A stretch of 64,000 nucleotides of DNA. Origin: Punctularia strigosozonata HHB-11173 SS5 (Eukaryota; Basidiomycota; Agaricomycetes; Corticiales; Punctulariaceae). The translations under genes were made by a program, and so were the position numbers. Where the stretch lies: contig NW_006767439.1 of assembly GCF_000264995.1 (NCBI RefSeq), positions 962,961-1,026,960 of the forward strand. Reading direction: 5' to 3'. Under the pieces are notes generated by a model. That model did no database searches and was not told where the DNA came from. It saw nothing but the letters and a program-made list of their open reading frames with translations. Within the stretch, counting starts at the first letter, position 1. The number at the start of each line of letters is the position of its first letter. Positions 13,201-22,304 of this stretch are shown here, piece after piece.

Positions 13201-14950
13201 GGGATGCAGCCACGGTTTTTCGGGTCCGGACAGCGAAACACCAGAGGCGGATCGTTTTTAGGCACCTCGGCGGGCATGGCTCGATATGGGTTTAATACCC
13301 ACTAGTACACTGCAAGCACCGTGCAATCGAAACTGGTTCCGGCCGGCGCTATCCCACCGCCGGGGGGGATCCGCCGTTGGCCACTAACGCTCCATTTCTG
13401 CTTATCGAGACGACTCTCTGCAATCTGCAACTATCGGGCGCGGGCGTTCAGTTGGGCTAACGGGAGGCGCCGGCCGATCTGCGCGATCATCGGGCGTCTT
13501 GCATCGTCGCAAGAAAGACAAAGGAAACATCGCGTGCTCGAGGGTTTCGTGTGTGCCTACCTTTAAGCGGAGCGATTTGGGACGAAGGAGGCTATACGAT
13601 GGCAAATGGGTCGGGTACCGGTGGGCCTCCATACCGGTGCCTGGTACCGCCGGTTGCCGTCAGTGACTATATCTCATGTACCTACCTATCCTTGGATAAA
13701 CGGCCGCATAGCTAGCGCGAAACAAGCGGTTCGTCAATACTGCCACTGGTGAATCCGCAGCGATGGATGACACACCGCCAAGTGATTTGCACCTTGCCCC
13801 AACGCACCCAATTGTCGATGAGCACAATGCTGGCGCGACGTGGACATCTCAAACATACCTACCATACCTCAGGTTCGATGCAAAAATTAGATTTATATGA
13901 CAAAGGTATACATGACCGCTGTACCTTCACGAAAGGTGGATGCTAGTCAAGCGGCTCTTATTCCAGTGACTCGTTCGAGCAGATCAGCTGGCGCCCCATT
14001 GACTTGGCGGAGGACTTACATAGCGATGCCGATGGCGTCGGGCACATGAACGTAGCTTGGCACATCGTGCAGGAGGATCGGCGTCTTGGAGTCCGCTGCT
14101 GGGTACTCACATTTATTGCTACAATAACATGTGCAAAGGTCGCGCAAGCCCACCGCCACAGAATTGAGGCTCTGATGTCCGGCGATGTTCTCGATATGGT
14201 AGTTTGAATGTAACGAGAGATGAGAGAAGCTCGACGAGCTTCATAACAATAGAGTGATTGTCTATTTTCGTTTGAGTGTGGCCTTTCAAAGGGAAATGCA
14301 AAGACGAGAGTTAACAGACGTTCTGACAATGAAGATACGTTGGGAGGTAGGCGTGCGCCCAGTCACCGCATTACATCCGCAAATGTATTGCGAGCCACCT
14401 ATGCAGACGTCGCCATGCGTGCAACATCGCTTGGTCCGTCACCCAGTCACAGGGTCAGCATATGCATGGCATGGCAGAAGCATCACCGGGCGGCATCGGA
14501 GCTGCCTATATGGACACCCGGAAGACATGAAGTGGTTGTGAAGCGGAAGATAGGATGCGGTAGGCGCAGTTAGTGTAACGCCTCGGACATTGTGTCCGTA
14601 GAGAACGAGCGAGGGCGGGTGGCAGCCTTGCGCGCGTCCATCACTGGGAACGGCTCCCATGCAGCCATCGGCATCGTGTCCATCTCGACTAGACCTTGAG
14701 GGCACCGAAATCACTATATTAGGGCACAACAGCTCGAACAAATGCGACGGTCTGACTCCGAAGCCAACGTCAACTAAAGGAGGTAGATTGCGTCAACATC
14801 AAAACTGGTCACAAGATAGCCGCGAGAGAGGCAAGAAAAACACGTTGTAAAAACGCGCACGAGTATAACTATCGCATCCACGACTATCCCACGTGTAGCG
14901 CATGTCCTCAGGACAAAGACGTCGCAATAGGTATGGACCAGAGCAGGGTT
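10280..14950. other. Gene-poor stretch of 4.7 kb
   Basis: No exon chain on either strand survives inspection. Visible items are a TATATATA run near 11337, GT/TA-rich tracts near 11630 and 13010, a run of alternating GGCC followed by G9 near 13050, and a perfect 9-bp inverted repeat around 12770-12800. The longest open frames have no family resemblance. It could hold a long 5' leader of the 9524-10279 gene, a non-coding RNA, or decayed repeats. Confidence 0.35.
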
Positions 14951-15914
14951 TCAGGCTTCAGGCTTCCCTGACGCGGGAACGCCGTGGGATCCAGCGCGAT
15001 AGTCGTCCATGTCTTGGTCCAGTTGCGCCGCCGTCTTCTTCACTCGTTTAGCGCCCTTCTTGAGGTGTCGCCGTCGGCCAGCAGGTCCGATCGGAGTCCT
15101 AAGCTGTTGTTTCGGTTTTCTAAGTAGGACATAAATCATCGGCCAAGGATTCGAAGCAAGCGTGAGTAGCGTACAGCGAGGGGGGCACCGCGGTCATTAG
15201 AGGATTCCGCGGTGTGGTCGGTGAGCGGGGTGCTGGACCGGGCCCACCGAGGCGAGAGAGAAGGGAAGGCTGTAATGGCGTTGGGGTTGCCAGGGTACCA
15301 GGCGTGCCGTCTACTATGATCTCGATTTTGATTGGGTTTTCTATCCGGGCCGACCTAGTATGTTATGTCGGAAGTGGATGAACGTATGTGGGTACACATA
15401 CTCCCGTCAACTATCTTGCCATTGTACTTGTCTCGTGCTTTGCCTGCGTCGCCATGTCTCTGGCAGCTCATGAGCGAAGGTATGTGGCGAAAAATGACCG
15501 TCAAACACTCACTTGGAACGTAACAACGGCCATCCCGTTCGAGACCCCATGACTGTTATAGACAATCAGGACATCCTTCAGCGGTCCTACTGTGTTGATG
15601 AATAGCTCCTGCCAATGTGTTCGCGTGGATCGGCGTTCGCTGAATGCAGATCATGAAGTGCCGATGACGTACCCGAATCTCCTCTTCCTGCACGTCTTTC
15701 GGCAGGTAGCTGAGCAGGATCTTGCTGCCCAATTTCTGCTCCTTCGCAGGGCCTGTATCGCTCGATGAGTGCACCGAGGACCGTTTGCGAGCCACTGACT
15801 GGCGTTCATACGCCACGCGGGTGCAGGACCCGGGTTGCCAAGGAGTGCCCGCTTGCCCCCACGGTACGAAGTGGACCGACTTGCGGCTGGGCGTTGTTGT
15901 TGATTCGTGAACAT
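14951..15914 (-). CDS. ALY/REF (Yra1/THOC4-like) mRNA export RRM protein, 5' end uncertain
   Basis: Five exons read on the minus strand: about 15914-15673, 15608-15513, 15459-15402, 15340-15175 and 15119-14951, with introns of 53-64 nt whose phases all match. Together they give one RRM: KILLSYLPKDV (RNP2 region), ELFINTVGPLKDVLIVYNS, GMAVVTFQ (RNP1 region), DKYNGKIVDG and PIKIEIIVDG. A Pro-rich linker follows, then a basic tail with KRVKKTAAQLDQDMDDYRAG, which matches the C-terminal box that binds the export helicase and receptor. By family, it couples spliced mRNA to the Mex67 export receptor in the nucleus. The first exon has no in-frame ATG: the expected Gly/Arg-rich N-terminus appears in another frame from an ATG at 15914. 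Either a short unrecognised intron or a 5' lesion is present. Confidence 0.7.
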
Positions 15915-16067
15915 TGTATATAGTAGCCAAGAAGGCGCTGACCAGGGTGAGGCAGATAAGGGTACGGACGACGATGAAGCCGCCAGACGCCAGCGCTGGG
16001 CCAGAACTGCAACGCGGGTGCGCGCTGCACGCTTGGTGGCCACGTGGCAGTTGCAGGCACCCGTGCC

Positions 16068-16306
16068 GCCAGCGACGAGCCCTTCACCTTAAGGCGCTGT
16101 ACGGTACACGGGTGACTCAGAAGAATCACCCGTCAGGGTTACCATTACAGGTAGCTATGTCTCACGCCGTTGCCTTAACCGAAAATTTCTAGAGCCATCT
16201 ATTGCCTTTCACGGAAGGTCAAATCGCAAAGACGGGTGATTCTCTCAAATCACCCGTGTACCGTACTATATGACACCCTCACTTCCTCAATCCCGCCGAA
16301 TCGTCA
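16068..16306. repeat. Copy 1 of an inverted repeat pair, interrupted by the MITE
   Basis: Without the MITE, this segment matches the complement of about 16741-16815. The best part is 19 identical bases just right of the MITE (TATATGACACCCTCACTTC), then CCCGCCGAATCGTCA, and GGCGCTGTAC on the left. The match fades beyond these limits. Confidence 0.65.
16103..16262. mobile_element. 160-bp MITE with GTAC target duplication
   Basis: The element has perfect 13-bp terminal inverted repeats (GGTACACGGGTGA at 16103-16115, its complement at 16250-16262) flanked by a direct GTAC on each side (16099-16102 and 16263-16266). Each end also folds into its own hairpin, built from the same ACGGGTGA unit (16108-16133 and 16232-16257). 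A copy of the flanking sequence without the insert, with a single GTAC, lies inverted at about 16741-16815. It has no coding capacity and would need a transposase from elsewhere. Confidence 0.82.
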
Positions 16307-16740
16307 GTCACAGACGGGTAACGCATCGGAAGTACTTGCCGCCATCAAGATTTCGAGCTCCGCCAGACTCTTCGTTGCGACGTTTCTCGTCCCGCGCCGG
16401 TCATCGCCCTACTTTGTTGTTAATCCCTTGCAGGCCCCATGAATAGAAAGAAAGACATGGATAAAGATGAAATAGAGATCGTCGTTGTGTACCGTCAACG
16501 TGTCGGTGCGCGTCGCGCGGCTGGGCGTCAATGCGCTTGCGGTTTTTGAAGTCCGCTCGGCTATTGTCCTGCGGCGCATCGGCAGCTCATCACAGCGTGA
16601 CTCTGCTCGAGGTAGCATTGCTCGAGTTCCAGCAGATTAATTCTCTTGCTAATGCGTGAAACATGTTCAGATATGTCCTATAAGCTCCCAGAGCAAGAAC
16701 AAAGCGAAACTGTGCGGTAGATGTTGAGATATCAAAATTC

Positions 16741-16815
16741 TGACGATTCGGCGGGAGTGTCGAAGTGAGGGTGTCATATAGTACAGCGCCTAAGGGAAAG
16801 GGCTTCTGGCAAACC
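16741..16815. repeat. Copy 2 of the inverted repeat pair, unoccupied target site
   Basis: Inverted copy of the sequence that flanks the MITE. GTAC occurs once, at 16781-16784, and marks the undisturbed insertion site. The pair of inverted copies about 0.45 kb apart could be remnants of terminal repeats of an older DNA element. Confidence 0.65.
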
Positions 16816-16853
16816 CGATTCAGGTGTTGCCAAACGCCCCGTTCGGTTGGGGT

Positions 16854-16994
16854 TGATTCTGTGAGAATCAGGCGCCTGATTTGATTTTTCTTGACTTTTG
16901 TCCTCCTCATATGGCAAGCCCCTGGTCTAATATGTTAAGTTTGTCTCACAGTGTTACGCATGCGAGCAGAGTCATCTGATTCTTCCAGAATCAG
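16854..16994. repeat. Pair of perfect hairpins, possible second MITE-like element
   Basis: Two hairpins lie about 105 bp apart: TGATTCT-GTG-AGAATCA (16854-16870) and CTGATTCT-TCC-AGAATCAG (16976-16994). The design, a hairpin at each end of a short segment, is like that of the 160-bp MITE nearby, but the sequence differs and I find no target duplication. Confidence 0.35.
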
Positions 16995-17919
16995 GTGTCG
17001 CCGAGCGGGGCCTATAGATCCGTCTTGCGCGGTCTGCTCGCGCTGCGGTTCTTCTCAGCCGATCTCTCGCGTCTCATGCAGAAATAGTTGCTCGGGAGTG
17101 CATGCTCTACCAGTGGCTGGCTTTGTGGGTTTGTATACAGTGATGTCGACGCCGCGACTTCGGATCGAAGTCAGGTCGCCGACTTTGCGACTATCCGCTC
17201 GACCACGGCGGCCAGTTGCGCGACTTGACTAAGCGAGCCGCGAGCAAAGTCGGGGCATGCTGTATTAGGCATGCTGCCTTGATGCCGCATTCAACGTCCG
17301 AGTGGCGGAGTGCCATAATATTGGACTCCGCATCCGCTGCCCTCCGGCATATCACGTGTTATGCGACTTCCTGTCTTAGTGACTGCATGATCCGCGACTT
17401 GGGATGCGGCTAGTCGGCGACTGTGCCCAGCGGTGCGCTTCTAGACCGGCGCCCATGTTCACCATCGGTCTCGAGGCTCCCTCGTCCAGCCGCCCAGCCC
17501 ATCTCGCGCCCATTAAACACGCATGGTTGCAACCTCGCTCCCGACGGTGGTAATCTACACGCCCGATTTGTGCGCTGCGCATATCTGCAAAACCCAATCG
17601 GACATGTGGAAAACGACCGTGGATCTGCCCTCTATCCAGACTCGCATTTGCGACTCGAACCCGCGAACTAAAGCCGCAACGCGGCATGTCACTGACTGTG
17701 ATGGTCACCGGAGGTCACACTCGAAAGCGCCGTTGCCCGGCGATGAACTCGCTTGCAGTACATGTCCCCGCGTTATTGCGTTGGGTTCAAAAGGGCAAGT
17801 TTGCATTTCTTGCGTCTCTTTGTGACTTTCCTGTTTTTAGGTTTGCCTGTCCAATAGGATCACGTCCTCACACGAAATGATGCCGCTGACTTCGCGGGGA
17901 GAAACCGAGCCCCGATAGT
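16995..17919. other. Intergenic region without recognised gene
   Basis: The segment carries a 26-bp sequence at 17113-17138 repeated exactly at 43894-43919. The open frames present have no family resemblance. It probably consists of decayed repeats. Confidence 0.35.
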
Positions 17920-18690
17920 GCGCCGATGCTGCTTGCTTGTCTTGTGGAGTATGCACATACGGCGGGGATGCAGGTCAAGTTTAGCATCGGTGGATGGACG
18001 GGGAGGAATCGTTGTGACTCGTTGCACCGTGACTCGTTGCAAGGGGCTGACATACAGGTCCCACTCGCAGATGCTTCTGGCCGTCGGTGTCAACTCCTGA
18101 GGGCCGACAGACGTTCGCGAGCAATATCACCGCCCTCTACGCAAAGCCAACGTTGACGGACTCGACTGCGACTGGGAGTACCCTTCCAAGCACGGCGCGG
18201 ACGACAACATTGTCTCATACTCGATCACCCCCAGCTTTCTTGCCTTCCTACGCCTCCTGCACCCTATGCTCCCTGCTACCGCCAGACTCTCCGCCGCAGT
18301 CGGCTTGGAGCCGTTCGCGGGCCCGGACGGCGGACCGCTTGCGGGCGTCAGCGCGTTCGCGAATGTACCCGACTGGGTGCTCGTCATGCACTCCGACGTG
18401 TGTGGCTCGAGCGCGGAACCCAGCCCAAACGTGTCCCTCGGCGACCTGTGCGGCAAATCGACGCAGCCGCACGCCAGCGTCGCGCAGTGGACGGCCGCGG
18501 AATTCTCTGCTGATCAGCTCGTGCACGGACATGCCCTCGTACGGGTACGGCTCGCAGTCGGGCGCGGAGCGTCTGCGCCAGCGTGCGGTCACGCTGAAGA
18601 CCGGGGACGGAGGAGAGGGCGGGATCCAGTTCCGGAACCTCATGCGTTGGCCCTCGCTGCGCCTGCCGCCGACTCATCCGCACCAAGGTA
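17920..18690 (+). pseudogene. Broken GH18 chitinase fragment
   Basis: Pieces of a family 18 glycoside hydrolase lie in order but in different frames. First comes the substrate strand GMQVKFSIGGWTG (near 17968). After a degenerate gap follows SPEGRQTFASNITALYA (near 18100), then, one frame over, the catalytic signature DGLDCDWEYP with its general-acid glutamate (near 18155-18185), and a long in-frame part to about 18520 (LAFLRLLHPML, VAQWTAAEFSADQLVHG). A further frame change precedes MPSYGYGSQ. The signal peptide, the first barrel strands and the C-terminal strands are absent. An intact homologue would hydrolyse chitin in the cell wall. With at least two frame changes and both ends missing, I call it a dead host gene, although an intron could explain one of the changes. 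Confidence 0.72.
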
Positions 18691-18876
18691 CAAGGTGAAG
18701 CTACGATCCCACGATAATTCAAGGCGGAACAAACAATTATATGGTGTTGCATCTTCACATCTTCAAAGCCACCGGATCGCTGATAGAATGAAGACTGATA
18801 TATACCTCATTCCTTGGTTTAGAGTGAATATTCTCATCAGGACCGCACCGATGCTGAAGTGTATGTACCGCATATT

Positions 18877-19464
18877 TTATGAAGAACACAGAACCACGAT
18901 CGCAGCGACGAGAAAGAAGCCCAAGCAGACGATGACGCAAACGACGGCGATGACCGCTACGGGCGACGTTGCACATACGATGAACACCATCGCCATCGTG
19001 GTACAGACCAGACCCACTCTGATGAGCAGGCCTGTCTCGATTTTGTCGACGCGCTCCGGAACGAGGAGTAGGATCGCCGCCGCAGCGGAAGCGCACACGA
19101 AGGCGCAGTTGGCCAGGATAACCGCGGCAGCCAACAGAAAATTGTCTGACGTGTTGGCGCTTGCGAGGCTGGTGATGATCTGCACCGTAATGGCGACGAT
19201 GCACAGAATCTGGTGAGAGTTCGGTCGGCTTATAGAAGCTTCGAAGTGGATGCACAAGCTCACGTATTGCAGATAGATGCTCTCCGAATTCGCGATGGCT
19301 TGTCTTTCTTCAGCAGGGTGCTGTGCTGGTGGAGGTCGCGTGAAGACACATAAACAAAACAAATACTCTGATGACTTACTGTTGCTGGCGTAGCGGTAAC
19401 CTTCCTCAAGTGGACTCGGGTTAGGTGACGATTGACGCGACATTTGCCGGTGATTCATGGTCAT
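18877..19464 (-). CDS. Small multi-pass membrane protein, unknown function
   Basis: Three exons (19464-19380, 19325-19264, 19209-18877) with two 54-nt GT-AG introns join in phase to about 159 residues. The N-terminal 45 residues are polar. From about residue 50 there are four hydrophobic segments: ILCIVAITVQIITSLA, a second ending in CASAAAAILLLV, a third with VGLVCTTMAMVFIVCA, and a last VIAVVCVIVCLGFFLVAAIVV. No domain is recognised. A second in-frame ATG lies two codons downstream of the one chosen. It sits between a dead chitinase and a repeat block, so it may be a young or decaying gene. Confidence 0.5.
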   Translation of the reverse strand: MTMNHRQMSRQSSPNPSPLEEGYRYASNSKSSEYLFCLCVFTRPPPAQHPAEERQAIANSESIYLQYVSLCIHFEASISRPNSHQILCIVAITVQIITSLASANTSDNFLLAAAVILANCAFVCASAAAAILLLVPERVDKIETGLLIRVGLVCTTMAMVFIVCATSPVAVIAVVCVIVCLGFFLVAAIVVLCSS

Positions 19465-19846
19465 GCCAGTGGTTTGGGACGAGGAGCAGAGATCATGTAT
19501 GGCGGTATGTGTTGGGTTCTTTAAGCAAGGTGGCGGGACTTGTTCCAATTCCCGAAGTGATGAAAATCTGCACCTACGGAAAATGGTTATGATGGATGAG
19601 GGTGTATGTATTGGTAACGCGAACATTCCTTTATCTCATCTGCTAAACGCAAGTGGGAGTAGCCCTGAGCGCACTCAGGTGGCATTCCCCCCGGTGCTCA
19701 CGGTACTATAAGCTGGACTTCTGAATCATCGTGGGAATAGATAAGGGTCCGTTGCTGAAGAGCTCCGACTCCGTCCGTCGCATTCTGAAACTTATCTCAC
19801 ACGGCGTGGAAATCACTTCGAGGGTGGCTGTCCCACTGAATGCCAT

Positions 19847-20128
19847 TGCGCTTGACTGCAATTGTAGATCCGTGTTTCCTTCGATGATGCTTTTCCCCCC
19901 ACCCCGCTTTTTTCCCAAGCGGTTTTGCGGGGTGGTCGGGGGTTTTTAACGCACTGACGAGGAACAGGACTTCCACCAGTCAGCTGAAGACGGCTTGCCT
20001 AGCTTACATTACATAGCACTGTATGTACACATGTACCTAGGACTTTTTTGGTGCCGGTGGTGAGACGGTGCGGTCGGCTTCATCAGCTCACGAAAACCGT
20101 CGAGCTGCTTGGCACGCTGCCGACTGCA
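19847..20128. repeat. Direct repeat, left copy (about 282 bp)
   Basis: Matches 21431-21708 over its whole length at roughly 85-90 percent by eye. Shared landmarks are the CCACCCCGCTTTTTTCCC block, TAGCACTGT-TGTACACATGTACCT and the end CTTGGCACGCTG-CGACTGCA. Both copies can be read as TG...CA, but no matching target duplication was found. Confidence 0.72.
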
Positions 20129-20136
20129 CGAGTGGC

Positions 20137-20333
20137 GTACGTGCAGCGCAGCAACCGGCTGTTCCGCTACCGGGACCTCGTCGGCAATCTACCTACCTAC
20201 CTACCTACCATTAAGCCCCTGGGCGCACCAAGAATCAACCTTCAACCTTCCTCCAAGGTAGGTCGGTAGGTAGGTAGGTAGATTGCCGACGAGGTCCCGG
20301 TAGCGGAACAGCCGGTTGCTGCGCTGCATGTAC
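20137..20333. repeat. Near-perfect inverted repeat, 69-bp arms
   Basis: The left arm (20137 to about 20209) and right arm (20265-20333) are reverse complements with a single visible mismatch and one extra ACCT unit on the left. The arms end at the loop side in ACCT/AGGT tetranucleotide repeats. A 55-bp spacer separates them. Transcribed, it would form a long RNA hairpin. Confidence 0.85.
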
Positions 20334-20391
20334 GTTCTTCCCCTCCACCGACCTCCTGCATCCTTTCCTACGCTCCTCATCATCATCGCGA

Positions 20392-21440
20392 ACAGTCCGC
20401 GCTTCTACAAACACCAGCCTTCAAGCCCGCGCACAGCAATGCCTTCTCCCGCCTCTTCTCACCGCGCGCCGCCTCCACCGCGATCCGCCCCGTACCCTCC
20501 CATGCGCAGATCACCGTCGAATGCCTCGACGCCTGGATTAGCGCCGGCACCAGGTCCGGCCCCTGCACCCATCTGCGCGTGACCGAACCCCGGATAGACG
20601 TTACCTGGACATGGGCCGACGGCTCTGGCCCTCTCCACGCCGCCGCCCGCGCCGAGCATGCGGCAGAGCAACCTAAAGACCCAGGACGGTCCGGCGCGAT
20701 GAACGCTCAAGCCGGCGCGCTCAAACAGTATCGCGAGCATGGCGAGCTTCTGTATTCGATGCGGGATTGGGCCGCGTCGATGTGGCACCTCGTCACCAAC
20801 TCGAACGATGCACCGGAAGGCGCGGAACTTAGCAAACGCGATAAGCTCCTCGGTCAGGTTTCGCAGTGAATCGACCTCCACCCCGCGGAAACGCAAGGCG
20901 TCACCTTGCACTACGGTGCGACTCGTATGCGATTATCGAAGGTCCATCTATACTTCTGACATTGCACTGCCAGACGCGGACGTTTTCAAGCTGCTCCCCC
21001 AGCCGCCCGACGCCGAGCTGTCCGACAGGGACATCGCCGCCTGGCGCGCCGCCCACCTTCGACAGCATGCCGGTCGAACCTCAGCTCGCCTTCCACACCC
21101 TCTCCGACCCGGTCCTCCGCACGCAACCCGAGCTGCTCGTGAACCTGCTCCTGACCCGCCGCCCACCCTGCAGAACTCGTCACCCAAAACTCCCGCGCTT
21201 CCGCCCGCCTCGGGAGAATAGCGCGGTTCGGCGCCCGCGAGCGCCAATACCTCGCCCACTTCTCCCGCGCGGTCAACCTCATGGTCCTCGCCGCGGCCGC
21301 GCACCTGGATGCGTATCTCACACCAGGGGAATCCCAGGACGCTGATGAGAGCGGGACAGTACGCTACGCCGCACTTCCTGATTGCACACATATTTACACG
21401 GTGCATTTGATACTCCTCTACCTTGCCGATTGCGCTTGAC
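20392..21440 (+). pseudogene. Decayed Stealth-type sugar-phosphate transferase
   Basis: A frame open from about 20392 to 20868 contains RIDVTWTWADGSGPLH and, about 60 residues later, YREHGELLYSMRDW. These resemble conserved region 1 of Stealth proteins (YTWVDGSDP ... YRDNDELRYSLR), the family of capsule and exopolysaccharide phosphotransferases and of the GlcNAc-1-phosphotransferase alpha/beta subunit. Downstream pieces in other frames (FDSMPVEPQLAFHTL; then ARFGARERQYLAHFSRAVNL near 21215-21275) fit the later part less clearly. The start, a long intact frame and the catalytic core are missing, so this is a host-gene relic. It lies between two direct repeats. Family assignment is by pattern memory only. 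Confidence 0.5.
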
Positions 21441-21708
21441 TGACGTTGTAGGTCTGTGTCTCCTTCGACGATGCTTTCCCCCCCACCCCGCTTTTTTCCC
21501 ATGCAGTTTTTCGGGGTGGTCGGGGTTTTTTACGCACCGACGAGGAGCCGGACATCGACCAGTGAGCTGAAGTCGGCTTGCCTAGCATACATTATATAGC
21601 ACTGTCTGTACACATGTACCTGGGACTTTTTGGTGCCGGTGGTGAGGGTGTGGTCGGCTTCATCAGCTCACGAGAACCGTTGAGATGCTTGGCACGCTGT
21701 CGACTGCA
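21431..21708. repeat. Direct repeat, right copy (about 278 bp)
   Basis: Right-hand partner of 19847-20128, in the same orientation. The two copies frame 1.3 kb holding the inverted repeat and the Stealth relic. They could be a segmental duplication or the ends of an old, non-coding terminal-repeat element; the sequence does not settle which. Confidence 0.72.
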
Positions 21709-22018
21709 CTGTAGTAATGCTGCTGTAGGAGGATGTTCAACACAAAGGACGGCGTGATGGATGAGTTCAAACTCCGCCTGCGTTGATTGGCCTGAGCGTT
21801 GCGCTGCAGCCTGTCCTAGTTCGGCACCTCGGCAAGTCGTGACCGCGTGTGATGATCTCGCACCTTTGGCTGGTGCTCACTTCGTCTCGCCGGTATCTCG
21901 CTGGCAGAGTTGAGGCTTTACCAAAAATATTTGAAACGCTGAATGACATATCTATAGCATTCTCGCTATCTACTACCAAAGTTTCGGAAAATCTCGAGCT
22001 GACTTGAGGGAGATATAA

Positions 22019-22046
22019 CCCTAATGCAACACGCGTTGCATTAGGG
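22019..22046. promoter_or_regulatory. Perfect 12-bp hairpin upstream of F-box gene A
   Basis: CCCTAATGCAAC, a 4-base loop ACGC, then the exact complement. It lies about 260 bp before the start codon and 180 bp before the TATA box, so it could be a palindromic protein-binding site. Confidence 0.4.
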
Positions 22047-22225
22047 GTGGATGCACAATGCGAGACACGTGTTCCTGTGACAAGACGTGTTGGATCACAG
22101 GCTGGATGTCACACGCAGCCTTTGTCTTCTTTGTGTCCTTTGCGCAACCTCTTCGTCCTTTGCGACGGTGCTCGCTCTTTCACGTCTTTACGCTCTTTCA
22201 TGCCTTCGAAATGACCTGTGCAGCC

Positions 22226-22233
22226 TATAAAAA
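22226..22233 (+). promoter_or_regulatory. TATA box of F-box gene A
   Basis: TATAAAAA, 79 bp before the ATG at 22305. Genes B, C and D have a similar box at about the same distance. Confidence 0.6.
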
Positions 22234-22304
22234 GGCACTGCTGGGCGCGAGCGGCGTATCACTACCATTCTCACCTATCCTACGCCCACTGATAACGCTC
22301 AGTA

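Noticed and set aside
19847-21708. Calling the direct repeats LTRs of a retroelement
   Set aside because: No primer-binding site, no polypurine tract, no element genes and no matching target duplication; left as direct repeats of unknown origin.
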